A DNA stretch of 64,000 bases from DATFTE01 sp963802575. GTDB lineage: Bacteria > Acidobacteriota > Terriglobia > Terriglobales > Acidobacteriaceae. Shown here one piece after another: positions 54,232-62,774 of this stretch. The stretch is taken from positions 186,001 to 250,000 of the forward strand of contig CAWDJF010000001.1 of the NCBI GenBank assembly GCA_963802575.1, read 5' to 3'. The notes beneath the pieces are model-generated. The model worked only from the letters and a program-made list of their open reading frames with translations, was not told the origin of the DNA and made no database searches. Position 1 is the first letter of the stretch. Every line of letters starts with the position of its first letter. Made by a program: the position numbers and the translations under genes.

Positions 54232-54798
54232 CTACTTCTTCACCCTGACCTGCACCCGCGTCCCTTCCGGCAGCTCTCCATTCGTCAGCTTGATCGCGCC
54301 GTTCTGCACCACACCTTCGAATTCCTGCGGCATTCGTACGGGCGTGACCGGTACGCTCGCTCTCCCCATACCTTTATCCATGGCTTCATTCGCCAGGCGG
54401 TCCGCCTCGGCATTCTTGCCGCGCAGCACATGCTGAATCGAGAACCACTCCAACTGCCGGATCAACTGCTTCGCACGCCCATGCAGATCCTGCAGCGTCG
54501 GATTCTTGACTTTGTACTCGCCCTTAATCTGCTTCACCAGCAATTCCGAATCGCTCACCACCTTCAGCGCTTTGGGCCCGTGCTCGACCGCATACTCCAG
54601 GGCGCCGATCAATCCCTGATATTCCGCGACGTTGTTCGTCTGATGTCCTAGATACTGGCTGAGCGAAGCAACTTTCTGTCCCGACTCGTCTTGAATGACA
54701 ACTCCATATCCTGCAGGACCAGGATTCCCGCGCGCACCGCCATCGGTGTAAGCAATTAGGTAATGTGCTGGAATTTCCGCAGAAGAATAGGAAGGCAT
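54232..54798 (-). CDS. RNase HI-like protein
   Basis: Cuts RNA in RNA-DNA hybrids. The catalytic acids are visible: YTDGGARGNPG, NVAEYQGLIG, VVSDSELLVKQ and NAEADRLANEA. It has the short RNase HI core (about 12-135) and a C-terminal tail of about 50 residues (EFEGVVQNGAIKLTNGELPE) that looks like a small separate domain. ATG 54798 is preferred over TTG 54804. Confidence 0.92.
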   Translation of the reverse strand: MPSYSSAEIPAHYLIAYTDGGARGNPGPAGYGVVIQDESGQKVASLSQYLGHQTNNVAEYQGLIGALEYAVEHGPKALKVVSDSELLVKQIKGEYKVKNPTLQDLHGRAKQLIRQLEWFSIQHVLRGKNAEADRLANEAMDKGMGRASVPVTPVRMPQEFEGVVQNGAIKLTNGELPEGTRVQVRVKK

Positions 54799-54879
54799 GT
54801 CCAAGTTTACAACGGCCTTAACGACGACACCGATTTCGTAGAGACACGGCTTGGCGGCATCTTCCGTCGCCAGGAAGAA

Positions 54880-54900
54880 AGACGCTGCAATGCTGCGTCT
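54880..54900. repeat. AGACGC/GCGTCT palindrome
   Basis: AGACGC and GCGTCT arms around a short loop. The same arms recur at 59202-59222. Confidence 0.7.
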
Positions 54901-54923
54901 CTACCGTTCGTTCTTTGGGTCTC

Positions 54924-55847
54924 TCACGGCAAGCTATGCCGTTTGAAAAACTCCCAGATGGTCAGAGTCGCATCCAAGTTTCGGCTGGCTTTTCCAATGA
55001 TGACCACAGGCAGATACTGGGAAGCACCCGGCCACGCGTGGCCTCCGCCGACGATGGTGTAGACCAATACCTCGGTTTTTTCTTTGCCCCCGGCGTAGAG
55101 TTCGCGGCGCACGGTTGTCCCGTCGCCCGCGGTGTCTGGCAACTCTTCTATGGCTGGTTTATCGGACGTCTCATCCCATTTCCTCCAAAATTCGCTCGCC
55201 CGCGCCAGAGAAATGGAATTCCCGTGATTCGGTCCGACGACTCCTCCTTCTATATGCACGATCGGATCCTTAGAACCGTGGATATAGAGTACCGAGATCG
55301 GCCGTGAGGGGTTGCAGACCGGGACCAGTGATTCCGGCATGGTAGCCGCGACGGAGGCAATCGCCGCGATCTTGCCGCTCAATTCGCAGGCCAGTCGGTT
55401 CGAAAAGAATCCGCCATTCGAGATGCCAGCCGCATACACGCGCTTCGCATCTACCCCGTGCGTTCGTTCGAGTTCCGCGATGAGTAACCGGATAAAACCC
55501 ACGTCGTCTGCTGCCGAAAGCCCTCGGGTATCGTTCCAGTGTTTGTCGACGCCGTCTGGATAAGCCACCAGAAATCCTTGCCGGTCGGCTAGTTCATCGA
55601 AGTGCGTAAACGTTGGCATCCCATTGGCTCGGCCGTCGCCGCCATGAAAAATCAGTACCAGCGGCAACGTCTTTCCTTCCGGCGAGGTTTTCGGAGTGTG
55701 GAGCAGATACGTGCGCTTGACTCCGCCGACATCGATGCTCAGATTCTGATTGCCGCTCGGCCTTCGCCACACGTGCAGTTGTGCCTGGCAGGCGATCGGG
55801 AACGAGACCGCCACCATCACGCAAACGAGAAACCTGCTGCGACGCAT
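54924..55847 (-). CDS. Secreted esterase of the polyhydroxybutyrate depolymerase/feruloyl esterase type
   Basis: An alpha/beta hydrolase with a signal peptide (FLVCVMVAVSFPIACQAQ). It has LVLIFHGGDGRANGMP, the serine motif AGISNGGFFS, LYIHGSKDPIV and the catalytic histidine in GGGHAWPGASQ. Substrate is not clear. ATG 55847 starts just before the signal peptide; the longer frame to 55889 is unlikely. Confidence 0.88.
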   Translation of the reverse strand: MRRSRFLVCVMVAVSFPIACQAQLHVWRRPSGNQNLSIDVGGVKRTYLLHTPKTSPEGKTLPLVLIFHGGDGRANGMPTFTHFDELADRQGFLVAYPDGVDKHWNDTRGLSAADDVGFIRLLIAELERTHGVDAKRVYAAGISNGGFFSNRLACELSGKIAAIASVAATMPESLVPVCNPSRPISVLYIHGSKDPIVHIEGGVVGPNHGNSISLARASEFWRKWDETSDKPAIEELPDTAGDGTTVRRELYAGGKEKTEVLVYTIVGGGHAWPGASQYLPVVIIGKASRNLDATLTIWEFFKRHSLP

Positions 55848-55907
55848 GCACGCTCCCAAGCTTCCGGGAAAATTAAACCATGAACTCAAAGAAAGAAAGT
55901 TGTCTAG

Positions 55908-56663
55908 TTATCTTCCAGCGGCCAGACGCGTGGCCAGGCGCTGCGGAAGGTTCGCACCTACAATGCGATCTTGCGCCTGTTTCAGGTTATAAGGAGTGCG
56001 CCAGAACGACACGACGCTGGCGTCCGAATCATAAAGCGCAAACGCCGCCCGCCAATCTCCGTCGCGTGGCTGCCCGACAGATCCGGGATTGATCAAATAA
56101 CGCAAACCTTTTTTCAGCGGGAAATCCGAAGCCTCCGCCTGCCCTACGGTCCGGTATTCCGGACGATACGCATCGGCGTTCGATCCATTCCCCAGAAAAG
56201 TTCCCTGCAAATGCGAATGTCCGAAAAAAGTGATGGGAGCCGACGAGGTCAGCAGCGGCTCAACCGCATCGCGCAACGACACTACATACTCATCTTCGTC
56301 AATGGGCGACCCGTGGACGAACTGCACTTCCGGAAGATCCTCGACCTTCACTGGGCCTTGCGGCAAACCCCGCAGCCAATCCAGATTGTCGGGGGTGAGT
56401 TGGCTGCGCGTCCACAGCGCCGCGAGTCCCGCAATTGGATTGAAGTCCTTCAAATCCATCAACCCGGCCGAAGCCTTGTCGTGATTGCCGCGAACGAAAT
56501 GTTTCCCTAGCGCCCGCGAGCGCTCCACCACCTCATTCGGACTCGCGCCGTAGCCAACGATGTCGCCCAGATTGACGACGAGATCGTAACCAGGAGCCGC
56601 CGCCAGGCAGGCATCCAGCGCTTCGAGGTTGCTGTGAATATCGCTCAGTAAGAGAACGCGCAC
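55908..56663 (-). CDS. Metallophosphoesterase (YfcE-like)
   Basis: Calcineurin-like phosphoesterase of 251 residues. The metal-binding motifs are present: LLSDIHSNLEAL, LGDIVGYG, FVRGNHDKAS, HGSP and FFGHSHLQG. A GTG start at 56663 with GGAG upstream is preferred over TTG 56678. The substrate is unknown; relatives act on phosphodiesters. Confidence 0.9.
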   Translation of the reverse strand: MRVLLLSDIHSNLEALDACLAAAPGYDLVVNLGDIVGYGASPNEVVERSRALGKHFVRGNHDKASAGLMDLKDFNPIAGLAALWTRSQLTPDNLDWLRGLPQGPVKVEDLPEVQFVHGSPIDEDEYVVSLRDAVEPLLTSSAPITFFGHSHLQGTFLGNGSNADAYRPEYRTVGQAEASDFPLKKGLRYLINPGSVGQPRDGDWRAAFALYDSDASVVSFWRTPYNLKQAQDRIVGANLPQRLATRLAAGR

Positions 56664-56753
56664 TCGGGCTCCGCGCAAAGTGGGGATTATAGACCCACGT
56701 GAACGATTAAGGTAACTGCGAATGTTCTTGTTCCGAAAAGCGAAACAGTGGGA

Positions 56754-57752
56754 CTATGCGTTCACTACAGGACAACGCGCCCAATGTCCGGCCGCGACTT
56801 CGACTAACCGAGGAAGGTCCCGCGCACATTCCGGAATACGATACCCGCATCGCGGCTCAAACGGACACCCCGCCGGCACCGCATGCAACGGGGGAACCGT
56901 CCCTTCAATCGTCTGCAAGGGATGATTGCGGTCTGTCTTCAATGTCGGCACCGCCTTCAGCAAGCCTCGCGTATAGGGGTGCGCCGGCGCACGAAAAATA
57001 TCTTTTTTTGCTCCCAACTCCACCAGATTGCCCGCATACATCACGGCGACCCGGTCGGCCACTTCGGAAACCACCGCCAGATCGTGGGAGATGAACAGCA
57101 TGGTCAGGCCAAATTTCCTGCGCAACTCGGCGAGCAGTTCCAGGATCTGCGCCTGGATGGTCACATCGAGCGCGGTCGTCGGCTCATCGGCAATCAACAA
57201 TTGCGGACGGTTCACAATCGCCATCGCGATCATCACCCGCTGCCGCATTCCACCCGAAAGTTGATGAGGATAATCCCGCGCCCTCCGCTCCGCGTCGGGA
57301 ATCGCCACGTCGTTCATCGCGGTGATCGCCCGAGCCCAAGCCTCGCGCTTGCCCGACTCGCCGTGCGCGCACACGGCTTCTGCAATCTGATCGCCCACTC
57401 GCATCACTGGATTGAGCGCGGTCATCGGCTCCTGGAAAATCATGGCAATCTGAGATCCGCGCAACCCGCGCATTTCCTCATCGGGAAGCTGCAGCAGCTG
57501 TTGCGATCCGTTGCCGTTGTCGAAGTTGATCTCGCCGGAAGCCCCGGCCTGCGGAGGAAGAAGCCGCATGATTGCCAGGGATGTAAGGGATTTTCCCGAA
57601 CCCGACTCTCCGACCAACCCCAACACTTCACCTGGCGCGATGGAGAAGCTCAGATCACGAACTGCGGTCAGCGCGGGGGCGGGCGACCCCGTCCGTCCAT
57701 TTCTGGAAGGAAATTCGATATGCAGATGTCGGACATCGAGCAAAGCGGCCAC
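56754..57752 (-). CDS. Oligopeptide/dipeptide ABC transporter ATPase (DppD/OppD type)
   Basis: ATP-binding subunit of 332 residues. It has GLVGESGSGKS (Walker A), QLSGGMRQRVMIA (signature), LLIADEPTTALDVT (Walker B) and the C-terminal oligopeptide-type tail with CPFEPRCGYRIPECA. Membrane and binding-protein subunits are not in the window, so the partners are elsewhere. GTG start at 57752 follows AGGATGACTTC. Confidence 0.92.
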   Translation of the reverse strand: MAALLDVRHLHIEFPSRNGRTGSPAPALTAVRDLSFSIAPGEVLGLVGESGSGKSLTSLAIMRLLPPQAGASGEINFDNGNGSQQLLQLPDEEMRGLRGSQIAMIFQEPMTALNPVMRVGDQIAEAVCAHGESGKREAWARAITAMNDVAIPDAERRARDYPHQLSGGMRQRVMIAMAIVNRPQLLIADEPTTALDVTIQAQILELLAELRRKFGLTMLFISHDLAVVSEVADRVAVMYAGNLVELGAKKDIFRAPAHPYTRGLLKAVPTLKTDRNHPLQTIEGTVPPLHAVPAGCPFEPRCGYRIPECARDLPRLVEVAAGHWARCPVVNA

Positions 57753-57782
57753 GAAGTCATCCTAGCAGGGTGGTTCCTCCGG

Positions 57783-58226
57783 CTACTTCTTCTTTGGTTT
57801 TAGGACAACTTCATCGTGAATTGGGATTGAAGCATGAGATGTGATCACCACGTGATTTGGCAGGTCGAAGTGTATCCGCGCCTGAGGCATCGTCCGAACT
57901 TTTGGCTGTTCCAAACGAAATTCGTACGTCACTTCGACTTTACGGGGTTCTCCGGACGAAAATGTCCAAGTCTTGATATTGCTCTGCGCCTCTTCGGCCA
58001 AGAGTGCTCTGGGCGTTCCTACGTAAGTGGACGGCCCACTAATTTCAGACGATGTAGCCCTCCCGTCCGACCCAATAGCTACGGAGACCGTCACTACACC
58101 TTCGACCTGTGCCTGGCGTGCGAGCTCAGGGTAGCTTGGGGCGTCAAGATCTCGAACGCACAGAGTTTCTTGAGCGAAAACGGGTTGGCCGCTAAGCAGT
58201 AAAAAACAAAGCCATAGGCGGATCAA
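57783..58226 (-). CDS. TonB C-terminal domain protein
   Basis: A secreted protein of 147 residues with a signal peptide (LWLCFLLLSGQPVFAQE) and the TonB/energy-transducer C-terminal motif PSYPELARQAQVEGVVTVSV, ending KTWTFSSGEPRKVEVTYEF. It lacks the long Pro-rich linker and N-terminal anchor of TonB, so it is probably a related periplasmic domain. TTG start at 58226 with GAGGAG upstream. Confidence 0.8.
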   Translation of the reverse strand: MIRLWLCFLLLSGQPVFAQETLCVRDLDAPSYPELARQAQVEGVVTVSVAIGSDGRATSSEISGPSTYVGTPRALLAEEAQSNIKTWTFSSGEPRKVEVTYEFRLEQPKVRTMPQARIHFDLPNHVVITSHASIPIHDEVVLKPKKK

Positions 58227-58268
58227 TTCAACTCCTCACGAGTGAACCATACCTTCTCGACGTCCGCG

Positions 58269-59111
58269 TCACTGTCCCAGAATCAGCGGCAGTCCGTTCT
58301 TGCTGTTCCCAATGACCACCACTTTCGAATTCGCGCTCTTGGCCAGATTCTCGGTGGCCTCAATGCCCTTCCACTCCAGCAACTGCGGGCTGATCCCCTG
58401 CGCCACGATCTGCTGGAAGTCGCGAATGCCCGCCGCCTCGATGCGTTTACGCTGGGCTTCCTGGGTCTCTTTCTGCAGGCGGAAGTTCATGGCCAGCGCT
58501 TCCTGTTCGGCCTGTTGTTTGGATTCGATGGACGCCTTGAGCGTGGCCGGGAGTTGAATGTCGCGCAACAGAATGCTCTCGACAATGAATCCGCGCTGGC
58601 TAAGCAACGAAACCAGCTGATCGTAGATTTGTTTTGCCACCATTTCACGCTCCCCGGTATAGAGCGCGTTGGCGGTGTGGGAGGCCGTGGCTTCGCGGAT
58701 GGCCGCACGCAGGTTCGGCTCAATCAGCACCGCCTCATAGTCCGGACCGATCTTCTGGTAAACGTCCGACGCCTTCGTGGGATCGACGTGATAAATGAGC
58801 GAGGTGTCCAGATTCATCACCAGCCCTTCGCTCGACGGCACGCTGGCCGACTCTTTCAGAGTCTGCGTCTGAATCGACATCTCGTTGTTGGTCTTAAGCG
58901 GATTAATGAGATGCATGCCTTCCGGCAGCATTTCCCCGGTGACCCGTCCGAATAGAGTCAGTACTCCGACATGTCCAGTCCCCACACGCGTAACCGCGCT
59001 GAAGAGGAGGACGACGATCAGAAATGCCACAATCGCCACTCCGATCAGGCGAAGCCCCGCTCCCGGATTGCTATCGATGATTTTTCCCCGAGCGTCATTG
59101 AATATTGTCAT
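58269..59111 (-). CDS. SPFH/prohibitin-like membrane protein
   Basis: A 280-residue band-7 family protein. A single N-terminal membrane segment (LIGVAIVAFLIVVLLFSAV) is followed by the SPFH domain (VGTGHVGVLTLFGRVTGEML, then LVMNLDTSLIYHVDP) and a long helical tail rich in Glu, Gln and Ala (QAEQEALAMNFRLQKETQEA). It resembles HflC or prohibitin. ATG 59111 is preferred; the in-frame start at 59195 gives an atypical lead. Confidence 0.9.
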   Translation of the reverse strand: MTIFNDARGKIIDSNPGAGLRLIGVAIVAFLIVVLLFSAVTRVGTGHVGVLTLFGRVTGEMLPEGMHLINPLKTNNEMSIQTQTLKESASVPSSEGLVMNLDTSLIYHVDPTKASDVYQKIGPDYEAVLIEPNLRAAIREATASHTANALYTGEREMVAKQIYDQLVSLLSQRGFIVESILLRDIQLPATLKASIESKQQAEQEALAMNFRLQKETQEAQRKRIEAAGIRDFQQIVAQGISPQLLEWKGIEATENLAKSANSKVVVIGNSKNGLPLILGQ

Positions 59112-59201
59112 CGCTTTTCCCTCGAAGAAAATTCTATTGCGACCATGCCACGTTGCTAAGTGCCTAGAAGCGCTCCCGACCCAGGAAGATCTCACTCTTA
59201 G

Positions 59202-59222
59202 AGACGCAGCTTAGCTGCGTCT
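59202..59222. repeat. AGACGCAGC palindrome
   Basis: AGACGCAGC-TTA-GCTGCGTCT, a perfect nine-base stem. It shares arms with the palindrome at 54880-54900. Confidence 0.8.
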
Positions 59223-59394
59223 TCTGTCCACACGAATCAAACCGGCTAGACAAAACATGCAAATTCCTGCACATTGACACCCCTCTACTACCGACATATA
59301 GTTTCTCCGCCAAGGCATACACCGCGCTGCACTTGCGTTTCCCCCCACAGACAGCATCCGCGGATTCGAAATCTCAGCATACTAAGGATCATCG

Positions 59395-60873
59395 ATGACT
59401 TCTCTTTCCCCTGAAGTTCGCTCCAGAAAGCTCTTCGCCGTTCTCACCACCGCAATCGCACTCTTTGCTTTGACCAGTTTGGCGAGCTCGCAAATCGCCC
59501 TCGTGAAACTCAGCACCGACACGTTCACCAACTCCTCAAGCCAGCACGCGACTGAAGTCGAGCCCGACACTTATGCTTTCGGCAACACCATCGTCACCAC
59601 CTTCCAGGTAGGACGCATCTTCGGCGGCGGCTCCTCCGACATCGGCTTCGCCACCTCCACCGACGGTGGAAATACCTGGACCAACGGCTTCCTGCCGGGC
59701 GTCACGACCTTCTTTGACGGCGGATCCTTCTCCGCCGCCAGCGATGCGGCGGTCTCCTTTGACTCCGCCCATGGCAAATGGCTGATCTCGATGTTGGGTC
59801 TTTCCTCCAACAACAGTGTGCTGGTCAGCAGCTCGAATGACGGCATCACCTGGAACAACCCCGTCACCGTCGACAACCGCAGCGGCTTTGCGGACAAGAA
59901 CTGGATTGCCTGCGACAACAATCCCGCCAGCCCCTTCTTCGGACACTGCTATGTCGAGTGGGATGATGCGGGCGCTGGCGATCAGGAAAAGATGAGCACC
60001 TCGACCGACGGCGGCCAGACTTGGAGCACGGGCGTCAATATCCGTAACGCCTTCGGCCTCGGCGGACAGCCTGTCGTCCAGACCAACGGCACCGTCGTGG
60101 TTCCCTTTGAAGGCAACGGCATTCAGGCCTTCTCCTCCACGGATGGCGGCACCACGTGGGGTAATCTGGTCACGGTTTCGACCATCAGCGATCACGGCGT
60201 GGCCGGCGGCCTGCGCACCTCTCCGCTGCCTTCTGCCGACGTCGACAACATCGGCACCGTCTATGTCGCTTGGCAGGACTGCCGCTTCCGCACAGGATGC
60301 AAATCGAACGACATCGTCTTCAGCACATCCACCGATGGCAAGACCTGGAGCAAGGTCTCGCGCATTCCCATTGACGCGACCACCAGCACGGTCGATCACT
60401 TCATCCCGGGCTTCGCCGTCGACCACACCACCGGTGGAAGCACCGCGCATCTGGGCTTGACGTTCTACTTTTATCCGACTACCAATTGCTCGACTTCCAC
60501 TTGCAAGCTTGGCGTGGGATTCATCTCGTCTCAGAATGCCGGGACGACTTGGACCAAAGCCACGCGCCTGACTCCCGCCATGCAACTCGGATGGCTGCCC
60601 AACACTTCGTCCGGCCTCATGGTCGGTGACTACATCTCAACCTCGTACACCACGGGTGCTTTCGGCGTCTTCGCCAAGGCCAACAAGAAAACCGGAGCCA
60701 CCTTCGATTCCGCCATGTACACCACTATGACCGGACTCGAAGCCTTGGGCACGGAGGAGCAGGTCAGCTCCGCCCACGACCGCCCGGTGCCTAACGCCCA
60801 CTCCGATCACGGACCGCGCCAGTACTACGATCTCGACAACCAGATCCCAATCCCGCCGTCGGAACGGGACTAA
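59395..60873 (+). CDS. Secreted sialidase-like Asp-box protein
   Basis: A signal peptide (LFAVLTTAIALFALTSLASS) is followed by a repeated Asp-box signature: STDGGNTWTNG, SNDGITWNN, STDGGQTWST, STDGGTTWGN and STDGKTWSK, which predict a beta-propeller of the sialidase type. The active-site arginine triad of true sialidases is not evident, so activity is uncertain. A strong terminator follows. Length is 492 residues. Confidence 0.88.
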   Translation: MTSLSPEVRSRKLFAVLTTAIALFALTSLASSQIALVKLSTDTFTNSSSQHATEVEPDTYAFGNTIVTTFQVGRIFGGGSSDIGFATSTDGGNTWTNGFLPGVTTFFDGGSFSAASDAAVSFDSAHGKWLISMLGLSSNNSVLVSSSNDGITWNNPVTVDNRSGFADKNWIACDNNPASPFFGHCYVEWDDAGAGDQEKMSTSTDGGQTWSTGVNIRNAFGLGGQPVVQTNGTVVVPFEGNGIQAFSSTDGGTTWGNLVTVSTISDHGVAGGLRTSPLPSADVDNIGTVYVAWQDCRFRTGCKSNDIVFSTSTDGKTWSKVSRIPIDATTSTVDHFIPGFAVDHTTGGSTAHLGLTFYFYPTTNCSTSTCKLGVGFISSQNAGTTWTKATRLTPAMQLGWLPNTSSGLMVGDYISTSYTTGAFGVFAKANKKTGATFDSAMYTTMTGLEALGTEEQVSSAHDRPVPNAHSDHGPRQYYDLDNQIPIPPSERD

Positions 60874-60892
60874 CTGTTTCTCCTGCTCGACT

Positions 60893-60922
60893 AAGGACGG
60901 GCGCCCGCGCCCGTCCTTTTTA
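60893..60922 (+). terminator. Rho-independent terminator of the Asp-box gene
   Basis: AAGGACGGGCG and CGCCCGTCCTT form a perfect eleven-base stem around CCCG, followed by TTTATTT. Confidence 0.93.
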
Positions 60923-61239
60923 TTTAGCAAGAACTACGTAGCGACGGCCGCCTCGGCAGCCCACTCGCGAAGCGAACGCAATCTCCGGTTTTGCCAAACC
61001 CCGCGTCCACAGCCCATTCCACTGCATTTTCCACAAACACTATCCGACCGGTCGTCTCTCATCCCTCAAGATTTCTGTCTTGTTCCGAGACCTTCTGAAC
61101 AGCGAACACGCTGGTTGCACCAATTCCTGTCACCCACCTGTGCGCCACGTGCACTCGATTCAATTCAAACCACATAGAGTTTCAGCATTTTCATTGACTC
61201 TAAACACAGGAGGAGTAAAACCATAATCGTTCTTTGACA

Positions 61240-61563
61240 CGTTCTAAGTTTTCCCGGTTGGTGCGGCGTCCGGGGCTCAAGCGAAGTCACTCTTCAACAT
61301 CGCAAGATGCAAATGAAGAGAGGGTAAGCGAGGGTCTAAAGCTAAGCGCTGGTCGAGGCGAATCAGAACATCATGTCGAAGGCAATATAGGGTCCCGAAG
61401 CGTTGAACAGGTTTATCCGGTTGGCGGTGAGCCCGGAGCCCAAGTCTAGATCGCTGGCAGCGCCCCGCAAGGGAAGCCACCAGGTCAGGTCAGACAAGGG
61501 TCTAACGCGAGCTACTGGCCGAGACGAATGAGTTCAACATCCCTTCGGGACTCTTAATTTTTT
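61240..61563 (+). ncRNA. Tandem pair of related structured RNA units
   Basis: Two units of about 160 bases (61240-61400 and 61401-61556) share ordered blocks: CCGGTTGG, a CCGG-GGCTCAAG-like block, a hairpin with a GCAA loop, AGGGTCTAA, and CTGG-Y-CGAG-R-CGAAT. The central hairpins differ in sequence but keep pairing: CTCTTCA/TGAAGAG with CATC-GCAA-GATG in unit 1, CTGG/CCAG with CCC-GCAA-GGG in unit 2. Such paired changes suggest selection on structure. A short TCCC-TTC-GGGA hairpin and T6 end unit 2, so transcription is probably plus-strand. Confidence 0.65.
61541..61563 (+). terminator. Terminator of the tandem RNA
   Basis: TCCC-TTC-GGGA stem followed by CTCTTAA and six T. The stem is short but sits at the end of the second unit. 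Confidence 0.5.
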
Positions 61564-61573
61564 GTCCCAAAAA

Positions 61574-61612
61574 ATGTGGGGCGCCCTTGCCCGCCAGTCG
61601 CGTAGCGACGTC
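61574..61612. repeat. GC-rich palindromic fragment
   Basis: GTGGGGCGCCCTTGCCCGCC, a degenerate relative of the elements at 4489 and 48257, beginning about 13 bases after the stop of the thioesterase gene. Confidence 0.6.
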
Positions 61613-61624
61613 AGGACACTTCAG

Positions 61625-62047
61625 TTATATCCTCTGTGCAACATTCATCATGGTCGCGAGCATCGTGGCCACCAGTTTCTCGTGGCCGCTTTTGACCGCG
61701 AAACAATCCGCAGAACAGATCGTCAAAGTCTTGCCCGCACGCTTCACCCCGGCACGCGCCACGAACGCATCGCCCTCGGCGGGCGCCAGCAGATTCACCT
61801 TGAACTCCACGGTTAACACTTCACCGTGTGAAGGAGCCACGCTGAGCGCCGCATACCCGCAGGCCGAATCGAGAATGCTGGTGATCACGCCCGCATGCAC
61901 AAATCCATTTTGTTGCGTCAATCGAGCATCAAAGCCGCAGCGGATTTCCACCGCGCCGCGCTCGATGGATGTCATCTCCGCTCCCAGCGTCGACATCAGC
62001 GCCTGTTTCGCGAAACTCGCCCGCACTTTTTTCTCAATCGCGTCCAT
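61625..62047 (-). CDS. PaaI-like thioesterase (hotdog fold)
   Basis: A 140-residue hotdog protein. The family core is visible: RLTQQNGFVHAGVITSILDS, then ACGYAALSVAPSHGEVLTVE and FKVNLLAPAEGDAF. Such proteins hydrolyse acyl-CoA; the substrate is unknown. The gene lies downstream of exbD on the same strand after a spacer with two arrays. Confidence 0.88.
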   Translation of the reverse strand: MDAIEKKVRASFAKQALMSTLGAEMTSIERGAVEIRCGFDARLTQQNGFVHAGVITSILDSACGYAALSVAPSHGEVLTVEFKVNLLAPAEGDAFVARAGVKRAGKTLTICSADCFAVKSGHEKLVATMLATMMNVAQRI

Positions 62048-62090
62048 GCCGGGAAGCTAAACGAGCTGACCATGCACTCGCCAGCTTTTT

Positions 62091-62120
62091 GCAGTCAGCA
62101 CTCAGCATTCGGCATTCAGC
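62091..62120. repeat. GTCAGCA-type array upstream of the thioesterase gene
   Basis: Imperfect units GCAGTCA, GCACTCA, GCATTCG, GCATTCA, GC. It is the second array in the exbD-thioesterase spacer. Confidence 0.75.
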
Positions 62121-62167
62121 CCGTCCCATTTCGCATTGATCCGACGCAACCGGCGACTTTGCCTTTT

Positions 62168-62188
62168 CTCGGTACTCGGTACTGTCTA
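62168..62188. repeat. GGTACTC array at the exbD stop
   Basis: Units CGGTACT and CGGTACT with TCTACTG. On the minus strand it starts at the exbD TAG and resembles the array at tuf (7231-7264). Confidence 0.78.
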
Positions 62189-62608
62189 CTGTCTTCCCAA
62201 CAACCCAACTCTCCTTACCCCGGCCGCGCGCGCCAGGTCGATGGCATCGGCGACATACTGAAAGTCGACGTTGTCCTCGCCGCGCACGAACGCGATCCGC
62301 TCTGCCCGTGTTTTGAAAATATCGTGCAGACGGCTCTCCAAATTCTCCCAGCTCACGTCTTCCTGATTGATCTTCAACCCGGGCGGTTGATCTTTCGCCC
62401 CGTTGACCACCTGAATCACAATCGTTCGCTCCACGAACCTATCCTTCGACGCTTTATCGTCGGGCTGAGGAATCTGCGCATCCAGTCCTGCGCGCTTTTG
62501 CTGCGTGACCACAATCATGAAAATGATGATCAGCACCAGCAACACATCGATCAGCGGAGTCACATTCATCTCCGCGCTAGACGGACCACCGCCTGCCGAG
62601 AACGCCAT
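62186..62608 (-). CDS. ExbD/TolR family biopolymer transport protein
   Basis: Inner-membrane protein of the ExbB-ExbD proton-motive complexes. The 140 residues have NVTPLIDVLLVLIIIFMIVV with the conserved aspartate in the membrane segment, then a periplasmic domain with VRGEDNVDFQYVADAIDLAR. No exbB or tonB partner is adjacent, so it works with distant genes. Confidence 0.93.
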   Translation of the reverse strand: MAFSAGGGPSSAEMNVTPLIDVLLVLIIIFMIVVTQQKRAGLDAQIPQPDDKASKDRFVERTIVIQVVNGAKDQPPGLKINQEDVSWENLESRLHDIFKTRAERIAFVRGEDNVDFQYVADAIDLARAAGVRRVGLLGRQ

Positions 62609-62774
62609 ATCGTTCGCTCCTGTTCGGCACGCGCGTGTGCTGCATCATTTGGACACCCCGCTCTCCAGCGAAGTTCCCGTTCAGAATTTTTGACCGCGGA
62701 AAAGTTGAAGAACCCGGCATTCACAGGCATGATAAAAGCAACCGTCACCCACAGCCCGGCGGCTCTCGAACCAC

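Larger units (their letters stand above)
60874..61624. other. Intergenic region holding a terminator, candidate RNA and repeat
   Basis: About 750 bases without a protein gene. It contains the terminator of the Asp-box gene (60893-60918), a tandem structured RNA candidate (61240-61563) and a GC-rich palindromic fragment (61574-61612). The stretch 60930-61200 holds nothing recognised. Confidence 0.75.
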
